Positions 7,668 through 14,422 are shown, counted from the first letter of the stretch. The stretch is 27,614 nt of DNA from Microcaldota archaeon (GCA_030668565.1 DAOVFD010000002.1:1-27614); one strand, 5' to 3'. A program made the numbers and translations. The notes: generated from the sequence alone by a model not told the origin.

Positions 7668-8435
7668 TCAAATCGCCGCGTAAACCCCCTGTCTCTTTTC
7701 AATAACATCCCCCGCTTCGGCAAGGATATGCAATACCGTTCTCACCGCATCTGGCTCAACATTAAGATTTCCTGCAATCTCCTCAATGCTTTTTTCCTTG
7801 TCGAGCTGTTTTATTATCAGCGGGGACATTTTCAATATATATTCAGTCCTTGCGATATAGAACCTTCCGTCAAATCCTTTCAGGCCCTTTATCTTTCCTG
7901 ATTTTATTGCTGTTCTGTTCTTTTCGATTATCTCCTTGAGGTCTTTTGAAGTTCCGACAGTGTATCCCTTCTGGTCGAGCAAATCAGCAGGGTTTGTTTT
8001 TGCCTCTTTTTCAGCTGGTTTACCGGGTACGGCAGGAGTCTGCTTAACCGTCTTTTTTCCGTAAAGAGTAGCGTAAATCCTGTCATTTATGTTGTAAACT
8101 CCTTTGGGGTATTTCTTTCCTTTGAAGATATTGATGAACTTTTTTCTTTCGAGTTCTTCCAGCACGTGTTTCTCTTCCGGTGAAAGCACGTTGTTTACAT
8201 ATTCCGGGGTCCTGCTCTGGAATTTTATCGAGAGAAGGTGCTTCAAAACGCGCTTTTCCGCCTCCGTAGGAATCTGGAATCCTTCATGTGTCTTTGGTTT
8301 CTCAGCCATTCTTCCGAGAGGAACAGTAACGAGATAATATCCGTCTTTAAGTCTGAAGAATTCCGCATTCCCGACTTCTGGAAACTCATCCGGAAGTTGG
8401 ATATAACTCTTTCCGTCTTTTTTGATAATTTTCAT
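7668..8435 (-). CDS. Putative winged-helix protein between orc1 and the HD gene
   Basis: A 255-residue protein started at the ATG at 8435, six bases after GGAG; a TTG four codons earlier is a poorer choice. The N-terminal MKIIKKDGKSYIQLPDEF followed by FFRLKDGYYLVTVPL resembles an AbrB/MazE-type swapped hairpin (tentative). A middle helical segment (EKRVLKHLLSIKF, SPEEKHVLEELERKKFI) may be a first winged helix. A Pro/Lys-rich linker follows, then residues 195-255, where EEIAGNLNVEPDAVRTVLHILAEAGDVIEKRQGVY fits a winged helix-turn-helix with wing. It is probably a DNA-binding regulator or adaptor. The single base between the orc1 stop and this ATG, and the zero-gap junction to the HD gene, indicate one transcript. 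Confidence 0.65.
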   Translation of the reverse strand: MKIIKKDGKSYIQLPDEFPEVGNAEFFRLKDGYYLVTVPLGRMAEKPKTHEGFQIPTEAEKRVLKHLLSIKFQSRTPEYVNNVLSPEEKHVLEELERKKFINIFKGKKYPKGVYNINDRIYATLYGKKTVKQTPAVPGKPAEKEAKTNPADLLDQKGYTVGTSKDLKEIIEKNRTAIKSGKIKGLKGFDGRFYIARTEYILKMSPLIIKQLDKEKSIEEIAGNLNVEPDAVRTVLHILAEAGDVIEKRQGVYAAI

Positions 8436-8436
8436 A

Positions 8437-9624
8437 TTATTCTCCAAACAGATTTTTTTTCGTTATGTTGCGAACATCCTTTGGATTCTGTCCCAGCCTT
8501 ATCAAGGTTGTATGGCCCCTGATTCCCCTGCTGCTTGGTGTAGTGGTAATCATGCCAAGCATCTCCAGTTCATTCAGATATTCCCTGTACCATCTCAGGC
8601 TCCTTGATTTTTTCCTTAAGCTTTTGCAGACTTTTTCGTATTCCTCATGGACTTCGCCGGATATAAGAAAACCATCGTTTTCAATTCCTTCAAGTCTCGA
8701 ATACCTGCTGCCGTTCATTGAAAGGGAGGCAATCGCATGCAATACTATCTGGTGCATTTCCGGCAGCGTATTGACTGTTTCTGATACCAGGTCGAGTTCA
8801 ACCTTCTTCCTTGCAGCCTCCACATCCGAATCGTCAACCTTTTCTTTTTTGTTCTGTTCTGCAATCTCGCCTGCCTTCGTAAGAAGCTTCAGTGCATATC
8901 TCGCGTCACCACTCTCCTGGGCCGTTATTGCCGCGGCAAGATTTATTGCAGAGGCTTCAATACTTCCCTCAACAAAACCCTCTTTTGAACGCTGCTCCAG
9001 TATCTTCTGCAACTGTTCCGAGGTATACGGCGGGAATAAGATTTCCGTTTCATAAAGACTGCTTTTGCTTCTCGGGTCCAGATTTTCCTTGAAAGAAAGC
9101 TTGTTGGAAATGCCTATTATGCTTATCCCTCCGGAAACCGCCTCATCGTTTGCCCTCGTAAGGGTGTAAATCAAATCATCAAGATCTTTTATCATATCCA
9201 CTTCATCCAGAACCACCATCATCTGGTGTCCTTCCTTTAATATCTCAAGGAGCTTTTCATAAAGATAAGGAAGTCCGAACCCCGCCTTTTCCAGTTCAGG
9301 CATGTAAGTCTTCAGTGTTTTCTGGAATATTCGGTATCTTGAATTGTATATTCTGCAGTTCAGGTAATGCATTTTTGCATCTGCCTTCATCTTTCCGAAT
9401 TCTTCCATTACCTTTTTCACCGAGCATGTTTTTCCCGATCCGGTTTTGCCATAAATTATCAGGTTTCTCGGCTTCTGCTCCTTAAGGGCAGGGGAAAGTA
9501 TCATCATGAGTTCCTTTATCTGTTCCTCCCTGAACGGAAGGGTCTTTGGGATGTAATGAGGTGAGAGCACTGATATATTCTTGAATATAGTGTGTTTTGA
9601 TAGCATTTCGTCAAAAGAAGCCAT
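8437..9624 (-). CDS. cdc6: Orc1/Cdc6-type replication initiator ATPase
   Basis: This 395-residue protein is the archaeal origin-recognition and MCM-loading AAA+ ATPase. It has an arginine-containing N-terminus (LPFREEQIKEL), Walker A GKTGSGKT at 59-66, Walker B VVLDEVD around D140-E141, sensor 1 SIIGISNKL, and sensor 2/lid GDARYALKLLTKAGEIAE. A C-terminal winged-helix domain runs from about residue 290, ending RGIRGHTTLIRLGQNP. Length is normal. It heads a minus-strand operon with the winged-helix and HD phosphohydrolase genes. TTAAAAAAG about 20-28 bases upstream suggests a leaderless mRNA. Replication origins are often beside this gene in archaea; the 81-bp upstream spacer is short and shows no clear origin recognition box. 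Confidence 0.92.
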   Translation of the reverse strand: MASFDEMLSKHTIFKNISVLSPHYIPKTLPFREEQIKELMMILSPALKEQKPRNLIIYGKTGSGKTCSVKKVMEEFGKMKADAKMHYLNCRIYNSRYRIFQKTLKTYMPELEKAGFGLPYLYEKLLEILKEGHQMMVVLDEVDMIKDLDDLIYTLTRANDEAVSGGISIIGISNKLSFKENLDPRSKSSLYETEILFPPYTSEQLQKILEQRSKEGFVEGSIEASAINLAAAITAQESGDARYALKLLTKAGEIAEQNKKEKVDDSDVEAARKKVELDLVSETVNTLPEMHQIVLHAIASLSMNGSRYSRLEGIENDGFLISGEVHEEYEKVCKSLRKKSRSLRWYREYLNELEMLGMITTTPSSRGIRGHTTLIRLGQNPKDVRNITKKNLFGE

Positions 9625-9672
9625 GAGTTTTAATTAGGGGTAAACTTTTTTAACAGGTTCCGTTCTATTCCA

Positions 9673-9688
9673 ATCAATTCTAATTGAT
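9673..9688. repeat. Short palindrome in the orc1/lipoprotein divergent spacer
   Basis: ATCAATT CT AATTGAT is a perfect 7-bp inverted repeat with a 2-base centre. It lies between the start of orc1/cdc6 and the lipoprotein at 9706, 18 bases before the latter's ATG. It overlaps the region where the lipoprotein's transcript should start, so a DNA-protein operator or an origin element is possible; neither can be shown here. Confidence 0.4.
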
Positions 9689-9705
9689 AAAAGAGGTGGA
9701 TTTGA

Positions 9706-10656
9706 ATGGATAAGTTAATGGGAGGTGCGATACTTCTTTTGAGTGTTATGCTTTTGTTCGGCTGCGTTGGCGGTGAGCAGGAGTATGTAACTGAGGAAGG
9801 TACAACACCGCTTGAAGAGGAAGAGACAACGCCTCCTGCAGAGGAGGAAATTACAGAAGCCGAGTGTGAAGCTTCATATACTTACACAGAGCTTCCGGAT
9901 ACCGGAGTAATCGGAACTCCTGTCCAGTTCAGTGTGACTTCAACATGCGCAAAAGGCAAAGTGGTCGGATTGAATATCGATGAGCTGCAGGAAACCGGCG
10001 GTAAGATAGGAACCAACGACCCGGTAACCTACAACTTCATTCTCATGCCCGAGGTTGAGGGAACAAAGCAGATAATGCTCTGGAGTGATGAGGATGTGGT
10101 TTACAGCACAACCTGGGAAGTCCTTCCTTTGGGCAGCACAGATATTTCGGGAAACAAGAACGACCCCGTTTCTGTCAAGGAATGGATTGCGACGGCATTT
10201 GATATAGAGAATGGAATTACTGTAAAAAGTGTCGGAGCATACATGAGGAGGTTATATTCACAGACTCTTGAGGGCAGCCAGGTTATTGTCGAAATAAGGG
10301 CTGACAATAGCGGAGAACCTTCTGAAAATTACCTTGCAACAAATGCAATACCGGTGACGGATACCACAATGACCGAGAACTGGATATACATCAACTATCC
10401 TGCGGGAGTCGAACTCTCGCCCGGAAAGTACTGGGTTGTTTTCAGAGTAACCCAGGAAAACGAGGAGCAGATAGTGAGCGATGTAGTTAACATCCACTAT
10501 ACCTTCGGCGGGGATACCACAGTTCCAGGAAACGACTACACAAGAAAAATGGGACTCGAATGGGACAACCCCCAGAGAAAATATGTCGAGACTGAATGGC
10601 AGGAGCTTGCATACGACCGGACTTACTCAGTAATCATCAGTGGCGAGGAACACTAG
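9706..10656 (+). CDS. Secreted lipoprotein with beta-sandwich module
   Basis: The 316-residue product has a signal peptide with lipobox LLFGC (cysteine at residue 20) and then an acidic Thr/Pro/Glu linker (residues 26-52) that probably spaces the domain from the membrane. The remaining part is strand-rich. Its C-terminal portion has the pattern GEPSENYLATNAIPV, WIYINYPAGVELSPGKYWVVF. This resembles extracellular beta-sandwich modules in which a Gly-Pro turn, a Trp strand and an 'L-x-P-G-x-Y-W' strand recur; ligand unknown. GAGGTGGAT ends 5 bases before the ATG at 9706. A T-rich stretch follows the stop codon, suggesting the gene is transcribed alone. Confidence 0.75.
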   Translation: MDKLMGGAILLLSVMLLFGCVGGEQEYVTEEGTTPLEEEETTPPAEEEITEAECEASYTYTELPDTGVIGTPVQFSVTSTCAKGKVVGLNIDELQETGGKIGTNDPVTYNFILMPEVEGTKQIMLWSDEDVVYSTTWEVLPLGSTDISGNKNDPVSVKEWIATAFDIENGITVKSVGAYMRRLYSQTLEGSQVIVEIRADNSGEPSENYLATNAIPVTDTTMTENWIYINYPAGVELSPGKYWVVFRVTQENEEQIVSDVVNIHYTFGGDTTVPGNDYTRKMGLEWDNPQRKYVETEWQELAYDRTYSVIISGEEH

Positions 10657-10660
10657 CTCC

Positions 10661-10680
10661 TTTTCTTTTCTTTTTTATTG
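10661..10680 (+). terminator. T-rich terminator of the lipoprotein gene
   Basis: TTTTCTTTTCTTTTTTATTG begins four bases after the stop codon at 10654-10656. Runs of T without a hairpin are the usual intrinsic termination signal in archaea. Confidence 0.5.
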
Positions 10681-10681
10681 T

Positions 10682-10730
10682 ATTGGAAATTCTATCGATT
10701 TCCAATGCAGACAAATTTTTCAAATTTGTC
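10682..10730. repeat. Two tandem inverted repeats upstream of the antiporter
   Basis: ATTGGAAAT (10682-10690) pairs perfectly with ATTTCCAAT (10698-10706) around a 7-base loop. GACAAATTT (10710-10718) pairs with AAATTTGTC (10722-10730) around a TTC loop. Both stems are 9 bp. They sit between the upstream T-run and the TATA-like GCTTTTTATTG near 10743-10753, so they may be operator-like or transcript-end structures. They resemble the cluster at 3835-3920. Confidence 0.6.
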
Positions 10731-10773
10731 CAGTCAGCAAAAGCTTTTTATTGATTCAATCAAAACACTGCAT

Positions 10774-11919
10774 ATGCCCGAGCTTTTATCCTTCCTGATA
10801 CTGATAACTGCAGGATTGTTCCTATCAGAACTTTTGAGAAAATTCCATCTTCCTTATGTTGTTGCACTAATCCTCGCGGGAATAGTAATAGGTCCTTATG
10901 GAATGGGCTTATTCCATGTTGATGCCGCAATCGAGTTTCTCGGCGCAATCGGACTTATCTTCCTGATGTTCATGGCAGGACTTGAAATAAGACTTTCCAG
11001 TTTTGGAAAGTTGAAAGGGGGAGTGCTAAAACTTTCCCTGCTAAACTCGTTGTTTCCCTTCGCGGTCGGTTTCCTTATTGCATTTTATTTTGGTTATGGA
11101 TTCCTCGCTTCTGTTTTGCTGGGTATAATCTTCATTTCTTCATCCATTGCAATAGTGATTCCCTCTTTGGAATTGCATGGTCTGCTGGATTCAAGAATAG
11201 GAAAAACAATTGTTACTGCAACCGTTTTTGAGGATGCTTTCAGCCTTGTATTGCTCTCGGTTGTACTCCAGACTGTCAATCCGACAACCTTCCTTCCGCT
11301 TCCTGTTTTTTACTTCCTCTTTTTTGCTGCACTGATAGCCCTGAAGTTCATCATACCAAGAGCAAAGGAAATTTTCTTTTCCGGATTAAGAAAGAAAAGG
11401 CATATCTTTGAGCAGGAGTTAAGATTCATCTTTGTAGTTCTGATAGGCACCGTTGTTTTTTTCGAAATAATAGGAATACATTCTATTATAGCAGGATTTT
11501 TCATGGGTCTTGTTCTTTCCAATTCGATAAAGAGTGAAATACTCAGGGAAAAACTGCATGCCATAAGCTATGGTCTGTTCATCCCTGTTTTCTTCATAAT
11601 AATCGGTTCTGAAACAGACATAACCGTTTTTGGGGATGCTGGCGGTGCAGTATTGTTGACAGTTGCCATTCTGGTTGGCTCCCTTGGTTCAAAATTCATC
11701 AGCGGCTGGATAGGCGGCAGGCTAAGCGGTTTCTCTTCCTCCAATAGTGCATTGATAGGAGCATCAACTATCCCCCAGCTTAGCACAACCCTTGCCGTTG
11801 CTTTTGTAGGTCTTGAGTTTGGTATACTGGACCACCAGCTCGTCACGGCGATGATAATCCTGAGTATCGTAACTACTTTTGCAGGTCCGTTGCTGATGAG
11901 ACGGTTTATCAAAAAATAA
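10774..11919 (+). CDS. CPA2-family cation/proton antiporter (Kef/NapA type)
   Basis: Starting at the ATG at 10774, the 381-residue product begins MPELLSFLILITAGLFLSEL, with a normal first membrane helix. An in-frame TTG at 10678 would read through the inverted repeats and the likely TATA box, so I reject it. About 12-13 hydrophobic helices follow, with hallmark segments HLPYVVALILAGIVIGP, IGLIFLMFMAGLEIRL and IVTATVFEDAFSLVLLSV. In this family the last holds the ion-binding acidic pair; here it is E153-D154, where Asp-Asp or Asn-Asp is more usual. No C-terminal RCK/TrkA-N domain is attached. It should exchange Na+ or K+ for protons at the cell membrane. The transcript may be leaderless. Confidence 0.85.
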   Translation: MPELLSFLILITAGLFLSELLRKFHLPYVVALILAGIVIGPYGMGLFHVDAAIEFLGAIGLIFLMFMAGLEIRLSSFGKLKGGVLKLSLLNSLFPFAVGFLIAFYFGYGFLASVLLGIIFISSSIAIVIPSLELHGLLDSRIGKTIVTATVFEDAFSLVLLSVVLQTVNPTTFLPLPVFYFLFFAALIALKFIIPRAKEIFFSGLRKKRHIFEQELRFIFVVLIGTVVFFEIIGIHSIIAGFFMGLVLSNSIKSEILREKLHAISYGLFIPVFFIIIGSETDITVFGDAGGAVLLTVAILVGSLGSKFISGWIGGRLSGFSSSNSALIGASTIPQLSTTLAVAFVGLEFGILDHQLVTAMIILSIVTTFAGPLLMRRFIKK

Positions 11920-11927
11920 TTAGAAAA

Positions 11928-11944
11928 CGCCGAGGGAGAGATTT
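11928..11944 (-). repeat. Displaced copy of the tRNA-Ser 3' end (attachment-site-like)
   Basis: These 17 bases, CGCCGAGGGAGAGATTT on the plus strand, are identical to 12522-12538, the 3' end of the tRNA-Ser gene. They cover the discriminator base, the acceptor 3' strand, and the T-stem 3' strand plus three T-loop bases. The match stops at both ends. The copy is 8 bases after the antiporter stop codon, downstream of the tRNA in its own orientation, as expected for an integration scar. Confidence 0.7.
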
Positions 11945-11990
11945 TCGGAAACTTTTTATTTATTCACTCTCTATCTAATGCTGGTTTGAT

Positions 11991-12509
11991 ATGGTTGACA
12001 CGAATAAAATAATTGAAAGATTGAAATTATTCTATTTTTTTGCAAAGCCAGACAAATTCGAAAAGATAAAAGAAGATACTGTGAGTGATGCCGTAACATA
12101 TTATATTTTCATAAATGTAATAACTATTCTTGGTTTTGGTATCGGAATGATTATCGAAGCCGGTACACTTGTTGTTTTTGGTTTTCTGATTGTTGTGGAG
12201 TTTATTCGCGACGCTTTTTTTCTTGTGACTTATTACATATTGGCGAAATTGCTTGGAGGGCAGGGTAGTTTTTCTGATATGGTGTGGGTTTATGCCTATG
12301 GTATAACCCCCATGAAACTTTATGGCTGGATACCGTATCTAGGCGTCTTCGGCTGGTTGTATGTAGGAACTATGATTAATGGAATCAAGGAAGTATTCAA
12401 ACTTTCCACAAAACGGGCAGCAGTGGTGGTTATAGGCTCTATTCTGCTGTTGATAGCCATAATTGCTATCATAGTGTTTACTGTGATTGGTACATTAATT
12501 TCTGCTTAG
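11991..12509 (+). CDS. Yip1-domain-like membrane protein
   Basis: The 172-residue product has a short cytoplasmic start with FFAKPDKFEKIKEDTVSDAVTY, which matches the beginning of Yip1-type archaeal proteins (a Pro-x-x-Phe-x-x-Ile/Leu segment before the first helix). Four to five membrane segments follow. A loop after the second or third helix reads LGGQGSFSDMVWVYAYGITPMKLYGWIPYLG, as in that family. Function in archaea is not established. TTTTTATTTATT at about 11952-11963 is a TATA box candidate. The gene is the only one between the two 17-bp copies of the tRNA-Ser 3' end. It could be either cargo of a decayed element or an old resident gene. Confidence 0.75.
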   Translation: MVDTNKIIERLKLFYFFAKPDKFEKIKEDTVSDAVTYYIFINVITILGFGIGMIIEAGTLVVFGFLIVVEFIRDAFFLVTYYILAKLLGGQGSFSDMVWVYAYGITPMKLYGWIPYLGVFGWLYVGTMINGIKEVFKLSTKRAAVVVIGSILLLIAIIAIIVFTVIGTLISA

Positions 12510-12521
12510 TTAAAAATAGAC

Positions 12522-12672
12522 CGCCGAGGGAGAGATTTGAACTCTCGAACGCTTACGCGCAATGGATGTCCACACCCGAGAAAATCTCAGGTTAAGTCTG
12601 AAAGAAAACCTTGGAAAACAGCGGTTTTCTTTCTTAGCAATCCATCGCCCTACCGGACTAGGCGACCTCGGC
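12522..12672 (-). tRNA. tRNA-Ser (anticodon GCT) with intron
   Basis: On the minus strand the acceptor strands GCCGAGG and CCTCGGC pair perfectly, followed by discriminator G at 12522. The D arm is GCCT/GGGC with GG in the loop. The anticodon stem is ATGGA/TCCAT and the loop is TTGCTA plus A, giving anticodon GCT at 12636-12638. There is a long variable arm (CGC GTAA GCG), as in serine tRNAs. The T arm is GAGAG TTCAAAT CTCTC. Discriminator G fits archaeal tRNA-Ser. CCA is not encoded. A 67-base insertion interrupts the gene after position 37. No TATA box lies close upstream; TATAAG at 12785-12790 (minus strand) is the nearest, about 115 bases away. A short T-run follows the 3' end. Confidence 0.9.
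12568..12634 (-). other. Intron of tRNA-Ser(GCT)
   Basis: The intron interrupts the anticodon loop at the canonical 37/38 position; boundaries may shift by one base because an A occurs at both junctions. It contains an 11-bp perfect stem (GAAAGAAAACC, 12623-12633, with 12600-12610) around a 12-base loop. A second 7-bp hairpin with a TTT loop lies at 12575-12591. I could not lay out a clean bulge-helix-bulge by hand, only one with several G-U pairs. No endonuclease frame is present. Confidence 0.7.
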
Positions 12673-12773
12673 GAGCAAATGCGAGCCGGAGGGACTTGAA
12701 ACAGGCGTTTCAAGTAGACCTCGGCGAACGAACGTGAGCTGAGGGTTATGACCGAAGTCAAAACGACCTCGGC
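12673..12773 (-). repeat. Two tandem units mimicking the tRNA-Ser acceptor stem
   Basis: Read on the minus strand, GCCGAGGTC occurs three times, starting at 12773, 12725 and 12672, the last being the true tRNA 5' end. The first two copies head units of 48 and 53 bases. Each unit has GCCGAGG, then a hairpin, then a strand complementary to GCCGAGG, then a 12-base linker. In the first unit the hairpin is TGAC TTCG GTCA and the closing strand CCTCAGC has one mismatch. In the second the hairpin is ACTTGAAAC/GTTTCAAGT (9 bp, 12694-12715) and the closing strand CCTCCGGC has one bulge. The linkers TCACGTTCGTTC and TCGCATTTGCTC are alike. No protein frame fits. Confidence 0.6.
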
Positions 12774-12825
12774 AAAGAAACCTACTTATACAAACTCCTG
12801 TGATCTCCTTTACCTTCCACCTGAG

Positions 12826-14016
12826 CTAGACGACCGTTCCCCAGGCAGATAAACGCCATCTCTGGTCTACTCTTCTGCTAAGGGCAACGTGCATATCATC
12901 ATATACTACTGTCGGCCTTTTCAATCTTATCGTTGCCTTTCCCCCCTTTACAAGTTTTGTTATTACGCCGACACCGGTATATGTGTGAACGTTTACGACT
13001 ACCGGTTCGTTTTCCCTCAGGAGCTGGACCTTCATATCCGGCCTTTTCAGTATATTGTACCTTATCGTTATCTCGTTTGTGACCTTTGGCACTTCTCCTG
13101 GTCTTCCAAGAACAGAGCCGACAAGCCCGTCTGATTTTGTGAGTGCAGGGTCGATTGTAGTTCCAATAGCAAGAAGCCCACCGGGTCCCGCTTCCTCCAG
13201 TTTGTCACTTTCCTCCCTTAATGCCGTTACCTTTGAAACAAGGGGTTCGGGAGGAGAACCTTCCTTTCTGGAAATACCGGGGGACATCTCTATTTTTTCT
13301 CCTGTCTTCAGGGAACCTTCGACTATGGAACCCCCTACAACCCCGCCTTTGAGTTTTTCAATTTCATTACCCGGTTTGTTTATGTCGAATGAACGTGAAA
13401 GGTACATTCTCAGGGGCGCATCCTTTTTCCTGTCTTCTATTTTGATGGCCCCTATTCCTTCCACAAGCGCATCGAGATTAAGACCGTTATGCGCGGAAAC
13501 AGGAATTATAGGGGCATTCTCCGCTATCGTTCCTTTCAGGAATTCCTTTATTTCCCTGTAATTTTCAATTGCCTTTTCTTTTGTTACCAAATCCACCTTT
13601 GTCTGCACGACTATTATGTTTTTTATTCCGGTCGTATCGAGAACGAGCATATGTTCGATTGTCTGCGGCTGGGGGCATTTTTCATTGGCTGCTATCAAAA
13701 AAAGCGCAGCATCAAGTATGCTGGCTGCGGATATCGCGGTCGTCATCAGGGTTTCGTGCCCCGGTGCATCCACAAAGGAAATCTTTCTTTTTACCTCGGT
13801 TTTTCCTCCACATCCGGGGCATTTCTTTTTTATCGTGACCTTCTTGCATTTCGGGCAGTAGTATATATAAGCATCAGCATACCCGAGACGTATTGAAATC
13901 CCCCTTTTCATCTCTTCGCTGTGGGTATCAGTCCATTTCCCGGTAAGGGCTTTTGTAAGAGTAGTTTTTCCATGGTCGACATGCCCGAGCAGTCCTATGT
14001 TGATGTCAGCCTGCAA
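12826..14016 (-). CDS. eif2g: Translation initiation factor aIF2, gamma subunit
   Basis: This 396-residue GTPase carries initiator Met-tRNA to the small ribosomal subunit. It has G1 GHVDHGKTT (11-19), a zinc knuckle with C54, C57, C66 and C69 (YCPKC...CPGC), G3 DAPGH (83-87), G4 QTKVD (138-142) and G5 SAHNG (174-178). Two beta-barrel domains follow, with RSFDINKPG and RLKRPTVV. The G4 motif reads TKxD instead of the usual NKxD, a change tolerated in some GTPases. The start is a TTG at 14016: an in-frame TAA lies immediately before it, and GGTGA is eight bases upstream. It follows S6e after 10 bases, the ribosome binding site touching the S6e stop codon. Confidence 0.95.
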   Translation of the reverse strand: MQADINIGLLGHVDHGKTTLTKALTGKWTDTHSEEMKRGISIRLGYADAYIYYCPKCKKVTIKKKCPGCGGKTEVKRKISFVDAPGHETLMTTAISAASILDAALFLIAANEKCPQPQTIEHMLVLDTTGIKNIIVVQTKVDLVTKEKAIENYREIKEFLKGTIAENAPIIPVSAHNGLNLDALVEGIGAIKIEDRKKDAPLRMYLSRSFDINKPGNEIEKLKGGVVGGSIVEGSLKTGEKIEMSPGISRKEGSPPEPLVSKVTALREESDKLEEAGPGGLLAIGTTIDPALTKSDGLVGSVLGRPGEVPKVTNEITIRYNILKRPDMKVQLLRENEPVVVNVHTYTGVGVITKLVKGGKATIRLKRPTVVYDDMHVALSRRVDQRWRLSAWGTVV

Positions 14017-14026
14017 TTAGATTCAC

Positions 14027-14422
14027 CTACTTCTTCTCCTCAGTCTTTTTCTCTTTCCTGAAGAGTTCATCAAGAGAAGCCGGGCCTGCCTTGGTAATCT
14101 TCGCGTTTATCTGGGTTATTTCCGATGAATATGAATCTCCGCGTATCATTTTTCTTCTTCTCTCTCCCTTGTTTTTTGCATGAAACCCTATTCCCTTGGT
14201 GAGAAGAACCTTCATTTTTCTGGAGCCTGCCACGTCTTTTCTCATGGGGAATCCGCTGTCATCGCTCCCTCCCGTAAGTTCAAGTTCGTAGCCCGCGGCA
14301 CCGACTATCCCCCCTTCAATCATATCGCCTATTCTTTTGCCTGCGATTTCTGCTTCCTTGTCTTTGGGAATTTCAGCTTTGTAGCTTTTTCCCGCTTTAG
14401 TATCTGAGATAATCAAATGCAT
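14027..14422 (-). CDS. rps6e: Small ribosomal subunit protein S6e
   Basis: The 131-residue product matches archaeal S6e, a component of the 30S subunit. The conserved core reads GKRIGDMIEGGIVGAAGYELELTGGSDDSGFPMRKDV (about 28-64), followed by the basic KGIGFHAKNKGERRRKMIRG and ITQINAKITKAG. The C-terminal tail is short and lysine/glutamate-rich. GGTGAAATA directly precedes the ATG, and AATTTAAAAAA about 35-45 bases upstream is a TATA candidate. It is the first gene of a two-gene translation operon with aIF2-gamma, a pairing common in archaea. Confidence 0.95.
   Translation of the reverse strand: MHLIISDTKAGKSYKAEIPKDKEAEIAGKRIGDMIEGGIVGAAGYELELTGGSDDSGFPMRKDVAGSRKMKVLLTKGIGFHAKNKGERRRKMIRGDSYSSEITQINAKITKAGPASLDELFRKEKKTEEKK

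Noticed and set aside
10678..10773. Extension of the antiporter from a TTG at 10678.
   Set aside because: It would translate two inverted repeats and the probable TATA box; the protein begins normally at the ATG at 10774.
12681..12710. Minus-strand TTTCAAGTCCCTCCGGCTCGC resembles the T arm and 3' end of another tRNA.
   Set aside because: The 5' T-stem strand is lacking and no 5' half with GAGCCGG is found; the segment is better explained as part of the tandem hairpin unit.
12770..12832. Minus-strand text GTCGTCTAGCTCAGGTGGA looks like the 5' half of a second tRNA (TAGCTCAG is a typical D-arm start).
   Set aside because: It overlaps the aIF2-gamma stop codon, the D stem cannot close, and no complementary acceptor 3' strand follows.
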